From contig JAFABB010000051.1 of assembly GCA_023426245.1 (NCBI GenBank), positions 248,001 through 312,000 on the forward strand: a stretch of DNA of 64,000 nucleotides, read 5' to 3'. The notes under the pieces were generated by a model. The model did not search any database, had not been told where the DNA came from, and saw only the letters and a program-made list of their open reading frames with translations. Positions 34,632 to 42,354 of this stretch are shown in pieces (the first letter of the stretch is position 1; every line of letters starts with the position of its first letter). The position numbers and the translations under genes are program-made. Source of the DNA: Bacillota bacterium (GTDB lineage: Bacteria; Bacillota; UBA4882; UBA8346).

Positions 34632-35099
34632 TATGTCATCTCCCATGCGCTTTTGGCGCAAGCGCTCTTTGGCGCAATATCAATGCTAAGCAATCGAGGC
34701 CGCCCCTATCCTGTAGGTACTAAAATAAAAATTCCCCCCTTATTACTCTTTTTTAAAAGAATACACCCAAAACCCATTCTCTGTAAATTGCAAATTACTG
34801 TAAATATCCTGTTTGAACTGCAAATTCTCGCTTAAAAGCGAAACGCATCAAAATAGCCTATATTATTATATGATTCCTGCGAGTTTACTGAGTTTATTAC
34901 TATGTAACATTTTTGTAACATTGATTATACTTTTTAAACCGGTGGGGAGAGAGGTGATGTGTAAAATCCCTATAGTTTCATCATAAAAATTGAGTTTTTC
35001 GATAAAATAATCGTAATCTTGCAGGATTATGAAGTTCTGATGCAAAATTATATGTAGCAATTCTAATCTAAAACAAAGACGATCTTTTTGGGGCCTGTT
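34632..35099. other. AT-rich intergenic region between divergent genes
   Basis: The 468 bases separate the minus-strand acetyltransferase from the plus-strand threonylcarbamoyl-AMP synthase and should hold both promoters. I see a near-tandem TGTAACATTTTTGTAACATT (34903-34922) and AT-rich runs but no clear -35/-10 pair, RNA gene or coding sequence. Confidence 0.4.
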
Positions 35100-36134
35100 T
35101 TGAAAACAACGATTATTCAAATTGATAACCAGCAATATGAGCTGTTAGAGTCGGCTGCCAGTTCACTGAAAGCGGGAGGCCTGGTGGCTTTTCCCACTGA
35201 AACCGTGTATGGGTTAGGTGCGGTATACTCCAATGAAAGTGCACTTTTAAAAGTGTTTGCCGTTAAAGGCAGACCGGCGGACAATCCATTGATTTTGCAC
35301 ATCTGGCGTCAGGAGCAACTTGAAGAATTGGTAAGTGAGATTTCTCCAAAAGCTGAACGTTTGATCAAAGCTTTTTGGCCGGGGCCACTTACTTTAATTT
35401 TTCCAAAGCAGTCTCATGTATCTCCAATTGTTACGGCGGGTTTGGATACGGTGGCGGTACGGATGCCATCCCATTCGGCAGCTAGGGAATTGCTTCGCCG
35501 GACGAATATTGCCGTAGCAGCACCGAGTGCCAACCTTTCAGGACGTCCCAGCCCTACCCGGGGTTCTCATGTGATCGAAGATTTAGATACCAAAATTGAT
35601 TTCATCATTGACGCCGGGCCATGCAGTGAAGGAGTTGAATCTACTGTGCTTTCCCTTCAAACTCAAACTCCGATTATTTTACGGCCGGGTTCGGTGACCC
35701 TTGAAATGTTGGAAGGGGTTTTACATGAAAAGGTCGATGTAGTCAAACCAGGAGAAGTAAACCGCCCCCAAGCACCGGGCATGAAATATCGTCATTATGC
35801 TCCGAAAGCACCGGCAATATTAATCGAAGGAGATAATGACCGGGTTGTTCGGGAGATTAATCGTTTATTGACTTTAAATCCTCCCCAACTGAAAGTAGCT
35901 GTTCTTAGCACCACCAATAATGTTACCCGATATGCTAATGAATGGGTTCTGGATATGGGACCCATTGATGAACCTGCGATTACAGCAAGACGGATCTATG
36001 ATTTATTACGCTTTTGCGATACCTTGGCCGTCGAACAGATATATATTGAGGGTATTCCGCCAGATGGTATTGGAATGGCAATTTTAAACCGGCTTCGAAA
36101 AGCCGCAGGAGGTCATATTGTTCATGTTACGTAA
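35100..36134 (+). CDS. ywlC: Threonylcarbamoyl-AMP synthase (Sua5/YwlC type)
   Basis: I set the start at TTG 35100 (GGGG six bases upstream); TTG 35088 is also possible. The 344-residue product has the YrdC domain (AFPTETVYGLGA, KGRPADNPLILH, WPGPLTLIF, APSANLSGRPSPT) and the Sua5 C-terminal domain (RPQAPGMKYRHYAPKAP). It makes threonylcarbamoyl-AMP from Thr, bicarbonate and ATP for the t6A37 tRNA modification. The neighbourhood (ywlE-like, upp, mnaA, atp) is the order seen in Bacillus. It overlaps the next gene by 11 bases. Confidence 0.93.
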   Translation: MKTTIIQIDNQQYELLESAASSLKAGGLVAFPTETVYGLGAVYSNESALLKVFAVKGRPADNPLILHIWRQEQLEELVSEISPKAERLIKAFWPGPLTLIFPKQSHVSPIVTAGLDTVAVRMPSHSAARELLRRTNIAVAAPSANLSGRPSPTRGSHVIEDLDTKIDFIIDAGPCSEGVESTVLSLQTQTPIILRPGSVTLEMLEGVLHEKVDVVKPGEVNRPQAPGMKYRHYAPKAPAILIEGDNDRVVREINRLLTLNPPQLKVAVLSTTNNVTRYANEWVLDMGPIDEPAITARRIYDLLRFCDTLAVEQIYIEGIPPDGIGMAILNRLRKAAGGHIVHVT

Positions 36135-36852
36135 ATTATTTCCTTGCTTTTGTTTAGCTTTCGTGCTTTGTTTTGGAAGCTTCGGATATGCAGAGAATGC
36201 TCCATTTAAGGTTGGAGAAGTATTAGAATATAAATTGTATGCTAAATCCGCTATTTACGGAGCCAATGAAATTATCAAAGTTGTTTCCAAAAACACTTTG
36301 AATGGCCGGGAGGTATATCGTGTCCATGCCGAAATGACGACAGTAGGCATTGTGAAGGGGCTTTATGAGTATACGCAAATTGAAGACTTAGTTATGGACG
36401 CCGAAGAATTTTATCCTTATTGGATTCGGCTGGAGACAAAAGACCGCTCGAAAAATCAATTGGAAGAAATCCATTTTGATTACGTTAGTAAAAAGGCTAC
36501 TCGGGTTTTAACCAAAAATGGTGAAACCAAAACTTCAGAAATAGAACTTCCGGGCTTTGTTCAAGATGGTTTATCATTGCAATTTTTCTTGCGGCATAAT
36601 CAGATTACGGAAAAACCTCGCAAGATTTATTTTTACGGGAATGGAAAGATTAATGAAAGTAATTTTGATATCAAACCGATTTCAAAACCGATCAAGATGG
36701 AAAGCGGCATTTATTCAAAATATCTGCAAATTATCGATAATGATAACGATATAACGGTTCTAATTGCCGAAGATCAGTGCAGATTGCCGATTTATGTTAA
36801 AAAAATCGCCAAATTTGGATCCATGGAAATGAAACTGTCAAAGGTTAATTGA
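36124..36852 (+). CDS. Exported DUF3108-like protein
   Basis: ATG 36124 (MLRKLFPC) follows GGAGG by 11 bases inside the end of the upstream gene. The 242-residue product has a signal peptide (residues 1-23, CFCLAFVLCFGSFGYA) and a beta-rich domain. Motifs FKVGEVLEYKLYAKSA, YEYTQIEDLVMDAEEFYPYW and LIAEDQCRLPIYVKKIAKFGSMEMKL match the DUF3108 family. These are envelope proteins of unknown function. Its overlap with the tsaC-like gene suggests co-expression only. Confidence 0.8.
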   Translation: MLRKLFPCFCLAFVLCFGSFGYAENAPFKVGEVLEYKLYAKSAIYGANEIIKVVSKNTLNGREVYRVHAEMTTVGIVKGLYEYTQIEDLVMDAEEFYPYWIRLETKDRSKNQLEEIHFDYVSKKATRVLTKNGETKTSEIELPGFVQDGLSLQFFLRHNQITEKPRKIYFYGNGKINESNFDIKPISKPIKMESGIYSKYLQIIDNDNDITVLIAEDQCRLPIYVKKIAKFGSMEMKLSKVN

Positions 36853-37042
36853 ATTCTGAGCGACATGCCCCGTTTTTGGATAGTAACGGCACTAATCTTA
36901 GCGAAGCATGATGATTGCACGATATGCAATTCCAAACTATTTGACCCTGAAAATTAACGGCTTGAAATTGGAAGCGATTTTGACAAACCGGGCACTCTAA
37001 AAGGTAAAGATCCCCAAATTCATTTTTTAAAGGCCAAACCAT
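36845..37042 (-). CDS. Small zinc-ribbon protein (hypothetical)
   Basis: The 65-residue frame carries CPVC and, 20 residues on, CISC with intervening beta-like sequence (FQFQAVNFQGQIVWN), a clear zinc-ribbon layout. AAAGGA lies about 9 bases upstream of ATG 37042. It is divergent from the phosphatase gene and overlaps the 3' end of the DUF3108 gene by 8 bases. No family recognised. I think it is real because the four cysteines are spaced as in known ribbons, but short ORFs can mislead. Confidence 0.55.
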   Translation of the reverse strand: MVWPLKNEFGDLYLLECPVCQNRFQFQAVNFQGQIVWNCISCNHHASLRLVPLLSKNGACRSEFN

Positions 37043-37058
37043 TTTTTAGTCCTTTTTC

Positions 37059-37083
37059 TTGACTAATTTTATATTAGTGTCAA
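37059..37083. promoter_or_regulatory. Imperfect palindrome in divergent promoter region
   Basis: TTGACTAAT and ATTAGTGTCAA form an inverted repeat with one extra base. TTGAC on both strands resembles -35 elements facing in opposite directions, towards the zinc-ribbon gene and the YwlE-like phosphatase gene. Confidence 0.4.
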
Positions 37084-37141
37084 CATTTGAATTTAATTTA
37101 TGTGGTTTCCAGAAAAAAATTTTTGGGAGAGATTCTGATTA

Positions 37142-37855
37142 ATGATTAAGCAAGTTTTGTTTGTTTGTACGGGTAATACTTGCCGAAGCAGTATGGCTGA
37201 GGCTTTGCTCCGAAAAATGTTGAGCGAGGATTTGGCTGAAGAGGCTGCCAAAATTAGAGTGGTTTCGGCGGGAACCGGTGCGATATCCGGAGAAACCGCC
37301 GCCCAAAACGCTATTGAAGTCATGGCCGGAGAAGGTATTGATTTGCGCTCTCATCGGGCCAAAAGGTTATCGGTAGAACTGATTAATGGAGCGGACTTGG
37401 TTTTGACAATGACCTTAGAGCAGAAAAATACCGTCATGCATATGATGCCGGCCTCTAAAAACAAGGTTTTTACATTAAGCGAATTTGCTGAAGGCGTGAA
37501 GGAAATCGAATCTTTGATGGCTAAGGCTGAAAAGATTCGTGAAAATTTAGAAGAAAAGCGCAGAAGATATTTGGAAAAGGAAGGCCCAAAACTTGAGCAG
37601 CTGCGCCGGCGTAACCTGGAATTGAGCCGTCAGATGCGGGCCTTGGATGAAGAATTACGCCAATTCGAACAAAAAATGGACCAAGAGTTGGCCTTTGAAA
37701 AACGTGATTTGGAGGGGATTCAGTCCCGGCTTACCGCTTTGGAAATTTTGGACCCTTATGGCCAGAATATTGAAATGTATAAAATTTGCGCCAATGAAAT
37801 TAAAGAAAAGTTAAAGGCCGTTGTTAACCGGATTAAAGAATCCTTGGAAGAATGA
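37142..37855 (+). CDS. Low-molecular-weight phosphatase (YwlE-like) with inserted coiled coil
   Basis: The 237-residue product starts with the P-loop CTGNTCRSSMAEAL (Cys9 nucleophile, Arg15). The Thr in CTGNT is the residue linked to arginine-phosphate preference in YwlE. ADLVLTMTLEQK and KVFTLSEFAEG follow normally to residue 118. Residues about 119-200 are a Glu/Arg/Lys-rich coiled coil (KIRENLEEKRRRYLEKEGPK, LEQLRRRNLELSRQMRALDE). Then the general-acid motif DPYG (204-207) and the usual C-terminal helix (YKICANEIKEKL) resume. The family is normally about 150 residues, so the 80-residue insertion is striking. It probably dephosphorylates phosphoarginine or phosphotyrosine in proteins. Confidence 0.88.
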   Translation: MIKQVLFVCTGNTCRSSMAEALLRKMLSEDLAEEAAKIRVVSAGTGAISGETAAQNAIEVMAGEGIDLRSHRAKRLSVELINGADLVLTMTLEQKNTVMHMMPASKNKVFTLSEFAEGVKEIESLMAKAEKIRENLEEKRRRYLEKEGPKLEQLRRRNLELSRQMRALDEELRQFEQKMDQELAFEKRDLEGIQSRLTALEILDPYGQNIEMYKICANEIKEKLKAVVNRIKESLEE

Positions 37856-38029
37856 AAAGCCAACGTCTCATCAATGGGGTATGAAAATTGGAAGAGACGC
37901 TTTCCTTAAGAAAAGTGCTTAATTGCCCGCATCGAGCCTGCCTTCCTCTTTTGTTTGCGAAATTTTTTAGAAGGATTTGGCGTGCGCTCGACGCGCGTTT
38001 TTATAAAAACAGATGAGGAGATGAACCTT

Positions 38030-38659
38030 GTGTCAAAAGTTTGTGTTATTGATCACCCTTTAATCCAACATAAGTTGTCGATAATCCGTGATTCAAACAC
38101 CGGAGCCAAAGAATTCCGGGAGCTCGTTGAAGAAGTCTCAATGTTAATGGCCTATGAGGTGACCCGTAATTTTTCCCTGGAAGATGTTGATGTGGAAACC
38201 CCGGTTGCTACAGCCCATTGTCGGACGATCGCCGGGAAAAAAATCGCCGTAATTCCAATTTTACGGGCAGGCCTTGGGATGGTGGGCGGTATTCTCAAGT
38301 TAATTCCTACCGCAAAAGTTGGACATATTGGGGTTTACCGGGATCCTGAGACTTTACAGCCGATTGAATATTATTGCAAACTGCCTCAGGATATTGTGGA
38401 ACGGGAATTAATCTTGGTCGATCCGATGCTGGCTACTGGAGGTTCGGCAGTCGCCGGAATTCATTTTTTGAAACAAAGAGGAGCCACCCAAATTCGTTTA
38501 ATGTGCTTAATAGCTGCTCCGGAAGGAATTCAAAATGTCCAGGAAAAGCACCCGGATGTTGATATTTATGTGGCGGCGGTTGATGAACGCTTGAATTCCC
38601 ATGGATATATCGTTCCGGGGTTAGGGGATGCCGGGGACCGGTTATTCGGCACCAAATAA
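38030..38659 (+). CDS. upp: Uracil phosphoribosyltransferase
   Basis: GTG 38030 with GAGGAG nine bases upstream gives the standard 209-residue enzyme (SKVCVIDHPLIQHKL); the open frame upstream (from 37955) is not conserved. Motifs: RNFSLEDVDVETP, ILRAGLGMVGGIL, GHIGVYRDPETLQP, the PRPP loop LVDPMLATGGSA and LNSHGYIVPGLGDAGDRLFGTK at the end. It salvages uracil to UMP. Its position before mnaA and the atp operon matches the Bacillota gene order. Confidence 0.96.
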   Translation: MSKVCVIDHPLIQHKLSIIRDSNTGAKEFRELVEEVSMLMAYEVTRNFSLEDVDVETPVATAHCRTIAGKKIAVIPILRAGLGMVGGILKLIPTAKVGHIGVYRDPETLQPIEYYCKLPQDIVERELILVDPMLATGGSAVAGIHFLKQRGATQIRLMCLIAAPEGIQNVQEKHPDVDIYVAAVDERLNSHGYIVPGLGDAGDRLFGTK

Positions 38660-38683
38660 AAATTCATAAAATGATCAATGATT

Positions 38684-38799
38684 AAAAGGTTGTCTCAAAG
38701 AAAGTCGCCGAGAATCTGGACAGGCAATATTGCTTTGCATTTTGACGATGTTGCATATTGGCCGTCTCCGATTCAAACTTTACTTTGAGACAACTTTTT
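38684..38799. repeat. Long imperfect palindrome, MITE-like
   Basis: Arms starting AAAAGGTTGTCTCAAAG and ending CTTTGAGACAACTTTTT pair along about 45 bases each. The inner parts also match (GAATCTGGACAGGCAATAT against GAATCGGAGACGGCCAATAT read in reverse complement). The GTTGTCTCAA end recurs elsewhere in the window (for example 50290-50299; reverse at 27269-27276). It may terminate upp transcription and may be a small non-autonomous element. The rest of 38660-38987 holds no gene. Confidence 0.6.
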
Positions 38800-38987
38800 A
38801 TAGATTCCAAAAGATGATACTTGAGTAATATTTAATATCATCAAGCTTATTGAACTAAAATGTTTCTAAATTTGCTAGGACAACCTTATCAGGCGAATTT
38901 GGAATAATTGGTTTGGAAATCGTTCTTGCATTAATAATACCATCGCGGTAATCTTTAGATGAATGATAATGGGGGAAAATTTTTATT

Positions 38988-40151
38988 TTGACTCACTCTT
39001 TCAAATCAGGGACGAAAAAAATTATGGTGGTCTTCGGCACACGGCCGGAAGCAATCAAAATGGCTCCAGTCGTCAATATGCTTAAAAGTACCCCGGATTT
39101 TGAAGTCAAAACTGTTGTTACGGCTCAACATCGTGAAATGTTGGATCAAGTTCTAAAGCTTTTTAAAATTAAGCCCGATTATGATCTTAATATTATGTCC
39201 CCCGGTCAAAGCTTGACAGAGATAACATGCAGGGTCTTAAAAGGATTAGAACCGGTTTTGAAAGCGGAATCTCCCGATTTACTGCTTGTTCACGGGGATA
39301 CAACTACTACTTTCGCCGGTGGTTTGGCTGCATTTTATCAACATATTACGGTAGGACATGTTGAAGCCGGTTTAAGGACTGGGGATAAAAAGCAACCCTA
39401 TCCTGAAGAAATTAACCGCTTACTTACAGGAAGAATCGCTGATCTTCATTTTGCACCGACTTCGGCGGCAAAGGAAAATCTGCTGAAGGAAAATATAGCG
39501 ACGGGAACTATTTTTATTACAGGCAATACGGTAATTGACGCTTTGCATTATTGCTTGAACGATATTGAAGTGATTGGCCGAAATGAACGGCGGTTGATAC
39601 TGGTTACCGCCCACCGCCGTGAGAGCTGGGGGCAGCCGCTGCAAGACATTATCAAGGCTTTAGAGAATATTATAAAAACAAATCCGTTGGTTAATCTAAT
39701 GATACCGGTGCACTTAAACCCCTTGGTCCGACAAGCCTTTTACAATGCTTTTCAATCCGAACCCCGGGTTCAATTGGTTGAGCCGTTGGATTACCAATCC
39801 ATGATTAAAGCGATAGCCGAATCCTATTTAGTGATTACCGATTCCGGAGGCATCCAGGAAGAAGCGCCGTCGCTTGGAAAACCGGTTTTGGTCTTACGGG
39901 AAAAAACCGAACGGCCTGAGGCGGTTGCTGCCGGAACAGTAAGGCTGGTTGGCACGGATACTGAAAAGATTACCGGCGCTGTAAACTTGCTCTTAAATGA
40001 ACCGGAAGAATATTCAAAAATGTCAAGGGCAGTCAATCCTTATGGTGATGGGAAAGCCACGAAGAGAATTTTAGACGCTTTATATTTTCATTTCGGTTAT
40101 ACTGCTCAAAAGCCTGAAGATTTTGTGCCTCAGCCGATAAATGGAAAATAG
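38988..40151 (+). CDS. mnaA: UDP-N-acetylglucosamine 2-epimerase (non-hydrolysing)
   Basis: TTG 38988 is used, with GGGGGA 11 bases upstream; ATG 39024 would cut into the first strand. The 387-residue product has KIMVVFGTRPEAIKMAPVV, TAQHREMLDQVL, VHGDTTTTFAGGLAAFY, HVEAGLRTGD, PEEINR, VTAHRRESWG, ITDSGGIQEEAP and REKTERPEAVAAGT, all typical. It converts UDP-GlcNAc to UDP-ManNAc for wall teichoic acids or other envelope glycans. Position between upp and atpZ/I is conserved in Bacillota. Confidence 0.95.
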   Translation: MTHSFKSGTKKIMVVFGTRPEAIKMAPVVNMLKSTPDFEVKTVVTAQHREMLDQVLKLFKIKPDYDLNIMSPGQSLTEITCRVLKGLEPVLKAESPDLLLVHGDTTTTFAGGLAAFYQHITVGHVEAGLRTGDKKQPYPEEINRLLTGRIADLHFAPTSAAKENLLKENIATGTIFITGNTVIDALHYCLNDIEVIGRNERRLILVTAHRRESWGQPLQDIIKALENIIKTNPLVNLMIPVHLNPLVRQAFYNAFQSEPRVQLVEPLDYQSMIKAIAESYLVITDSGGIQEEAPSLGKPVLVLREKTERPEAVAAGTVRLVGTDTEKITGAVNLLLNEPEEYSKMSRAVNPYGDGKATKRILDALYFHFGYTAQKPEDFVPQPINGK

Positions 40152-40185
40152 TGAATGATGTTAACCAAACTTAACAAAAAGTTTA

Positions 40186-40215
40186 TTTACCTTTATTGAA
40201 TCTTTATGTTATATT
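40186..40215 (+). promoter_or_regulatory. Probable promoter of the ATP synthase operon
   Basis: TTTACC (40186-40191) and TATATT (40210-40215) are separated by 18 bases. The predicted start of transcription near 40222 would lie downstream of the first ATG of the AtpZ frame (40206). Confidence 0.5.
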
Positions 40216-40490
40216 TAAAGTTGTATTCAATTTCTGAAAACCTTAGTCAGGGAGGAAGTAGCATCAAAAAGGGTAAAAATAACACACCGGAAATGTGGAG
40301 AAGTTTATCCTTATATGGTTTCCTTAGCCTTAATTTGGGATTTATGACCGTGGGAGGTTATTTTTTAGGGAAATTGGCGGGAGATTTCTTCCATGTTCAA
40401 AACCTAAAAATTGTCGGGGCAATAGTTGGCATCTTTCTTGGGTTTTATGAATTAATCCGAATTGCATTGAAAGCTGGAACCAAAAAATGA
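40206..40490 (+). CDS. atpZ: AtpZ/AtpI-family ATP synthase accessory membrane protein
   Basis: The frame from ATG 40206 encodes 94 residues. GGGAGG (40250-40255) lies inside it, and 7 bases later stands an in-frame ATC (40263), while the predicted promoter overlaps the ATG. The true start may therefore be a rare ATC codon. The domain proper begins at about residue 28 (EMWRSLSLYGFLSLNLGFM) and has two membrane segments with GYFLGKLAGDFF between, typical of AtpZ. The family forms a divalent-cation channel or assembly factor with AtpI. Its stop overlaps the atpI start (ATGA). Confidence 0.8.
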   Translation: MLYLKLYSISENLSQGGSSIKKGKNNTPEMWRSLSLYGFLSLNLGFMTVGGYFLGKLAGDFFHVQNLKIVGAIVGIFLGFYELIRIALKAGTKK

Positions 40491-40840
40491 TTTGGCTTAT
40501 TCTATTGATTCTAACTGCTATTGCTTCTTTATCTGTTTTATTTTTCGGCAATCTACATGGATACCCAGGTGCTGTTATTCTGGGGCTGAATGGTGTCTTC
40601 TTCGACGTAGTTTGGCAATGGTTGCGCTTTAAAGTTGTTTCCAAAGGGAAGGTTAGTTTGATCGCTGGAGGAATTTTAGGCGGATTGGCCATTCGAGTCA
40701 TCAGCGTTTTTATCTTCATTAAAATCAGCCAGTGGTGGCTAGGCAAATCCTCACCTTATTTTCTTGCTTTTGCTGTTTGCCTTTTAACGATTCCGCTATG
40801 GAGTCTGCTTATCGCCTATAAAGCGCGACTGCGCGTGTAA
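40487..40840 (+). CDS. atpI: ATP synthase subunit I
   Basis: The 117-residue product has four hydrophobic segments (LILLILTAIASLSVLFFG; YPGAVILGLNGVFFDVVW; LIAGGILGGLAIRVISVFIF; YFLAFAVCLLTIPLWSLLI) and is placed directly before atpB, as expected for AtpI, a c-ring assembly or Mg/Ca transport helper. Sequence similarity within this family is low, so the call leans on position and topology. ATG 40487 overlaps the atpZ stop. Confidence 0.72.
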   Translation: MIWLILLILTAIASLSVLFFGNLHGYPGAVILGLNGVFFDVVWQWLRFKVVSKGKVSLIAGGILGGLAIRVISVFIFIKISQWWLGKSSPYFLAFAVCLLTIPLWSLLIAYKARLRV

Positions 40841-40857
40841 AATGGAGAGAACCTGCA

Positions 40858-41526
40858 ATGGAGATATCGCACAACATCGTAAAGTTGTTCGGGATTGAGT
40901 TTAATTTATGGATGGCCATCATGTCTTGGGTGGTAATGGCGGTTTTAATCTTGATCGCTTGGTTTGCCTCCCGTAACCTCAGCTGGATTCCTAAGGGTTG
41001 GCAAAATGTTATGGAATACTTTATTGAGTTCATTCAAAACTTGATAAAGGGAAGCTTTGGTGAATCCGGCGTCAAATACACTTATTTTTTCGGTTCGTTG
41101 TTTTTGTTCATTCTCATCTCGAATATGTTGGGATTAGTTCCTGGATTTCAGTCGCCGACCCGTGATATAAACATTACTGCCAGTCTGGCAATTATATGGT
41201 TGGTCTGGATGCAATATGTAGCAATTCGCGAGAATGGAATCAAAGGATATTTTAAGCATTACATCGAACCGTTCCCACCTTTTGTCCTCATTCACCTTTT
41301 GGAAATGTGTACCCGTCCACTGACTCTTGCAATGCGGTTGTTTGGAAATATTTTTGCCGGTGAGATCCTGCTGGAGACTTTAACCAAGCAATTCAAGTAT
41401 ATCGTGCCTGATTTATGGATTTTTATCAGTATTGCGATTGGAGCGATTCAGGCTTTTATTTTTACCGTATTAACTGTATCCTATACGGGTCTATCCGTAT
41501 CACACGAGGATAAATCAGCACACTAA
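40858..41526 (+). CDS. atpB: ATP synthase Fo subunit a
   Basis: The 222-residue product has five to six membrane segments. The essential Arg lies in MCTRPLTLAMRLFGNIFAGEILL (helix 4). PKGWQNVMEYFIEFIQNLI and IGAIQAFIFTVLTVSYTGL mark the other conserved parts. It forms the ion half-channels against the c-ring. GAGAG upstream of ATG 40858 serves as ribosome binding site. Confidence 0.95.
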   Translation: MEISHNIVKLFGIEFNLWMAIMSWVVMAVLILIAWFASRNLSWIPKGWQNVMEYFIEFIQNLIKGSFGESGVKYTYFFGSLFLFILISNMLGLVPGFQSPTRDINITASLAIIWLVWMQYVAIRENGIKGYFKHYIEPFPPFVLIHLLEMCTRPLTLAMRLFGNIFAGEILLETLTKQFKYIVPDLWIFISIAIGAIQAFIFTVLTVSYTGLSVSHEDKSAH

Positions 41527-41550
41527 TTAAATTAAACAGGGGTGATTTTC

Positions 41551-41781
41551 TTGACAGCAAGTATGATTTTTGCAATTGTAGTAGGAGTTATTTGTCTGGG
41601 TTCAAGTTTTGCAGCAGCATTTGGCGATGCTAAAGTTATTTCTACCGCTATCGAAGGGATGGCTCGTCAACCTGAAGTACAAGGCCAATTATTGGTATCC
41701 ATGTTAATTGGTAGCGGCTTGGTTGAAGCTGTTCCGATTATTTCCATTGTTATGGCATTTATCTTATTGGGCAGAATTTAA
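41551..41781 (+). CDS. atpE: ATP synthase Fo subunit c
   Basis: TTG 41551 is chosen with AGGGGTGA eight bases upstream; GTG 41542 would overlap that site. The 76-residue hairpin has helix 1 (SFAAAFGDAKVISTAIEG), the loop MARQPE and helix 2 with the ion-binding Glu in GLVEAVPIISIV. No Na+-type Gln or Ser-Thr ligands are present, so proton coupling is likely. The helix 1 GxGxGxG motif is altered to AxAxGxA with an extra Asp, see findings. Confidence 0.95.
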   Translation: MTASMIFAIVVGVICLGSSFAAAFGDAKVISTAIEGMARQPEVQGQLLVSMLIGSGLVEAVPIISIVMAFILLGRI

Positions 41782-41860
41782 ACTGTTTCACAAAAGTTTA
41801 AACCAAACTTGACAGCAAATTATTTACCTATTGTAAAACATTAGGTAAGGAGGTCTTTTG

Positions 41861-42352
41861 ATGGAAATCCGAATAATTCCCGGGACATTTATCATCATGG
41901 TCATTAATTTTATCATATTGATGATTGTCCTGGTACGCCTCCTTTACCGGCCCCTTCAGGGTATGCTGGAGCAGCGTAAACAAAAAATAAGCAACGATTT
42001 AAACGAAGCTCAAAAATCCAAGGAAATCTGGGAACAGAAACAACGGGAAGCTAAATTGGTTCTTGAGAAGGCTAGCGCTGAAGCATCTCAAATGGTTGAT
42101 AATGCCCGGGCTGAGGCAGAACATGTGCGGGAAGGAATTATCAATAAAGCCCGTCAGGAAGCCGAAGATTTGCGTCAACGGAACCAAGCCGAGATTGAAC
42201 GGGCCAAGAAAGCCGCTCAGGATGAATTGCGGGATGGAGCGGTCAAGTTAGCTATTTCAGCTGCCTCAAAGGTAATCGGTGATAAAATGACCGTTGATAT
42301 TAACGAATCCTTGGTTCGTGGGGTCCTTAACTCAATCGAGAAAGGGGCTTAA
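41861..42352 (+). CDS. atpF: ATP synthase Fo subunit b
   Basis: ATG 41861 follows AAGGAGG by seven bases. The 163-residue product has one N-terminal membrane helix (FIIMVINFIILMIVLVRLLY) and a long charged helix (GMLEQRKQKISNDLNEAQKS to AQDELRDGAVKLAISAASKVI), the peripheral stalk. It links subunit a to delta and alpha. Confidence 0.95.
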   Translation: MEIRIIPGTFIIMVINFIILMIVLVRLLYRPLQGMLEQRKQKISNDLNEAQKSKEIWEQKQREAKLVLEKASAEASQMVDNARAEAEHVREGIINKARQEAEDLRQRNQAEIERAKKAAQDELRDGAVKLAISAASKVIGDKMTVDINESLVRGVLNSIEKGA

Positions 42353-42354
42353 CA

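Noticed and set aside
34866..35135. 89-residue minus-strand frame before the tsaC-like gene
   Set aside because: AT-rich, featureless, and overlaps the start of a conserved gene.
41551..41781. Sodium-coupled ATP synthase
   Set aside because: The c subunit lacks the Gln and Ser-Thr sodium ligands (VEAVPII instead of AEST), so proton coupling is more likely.
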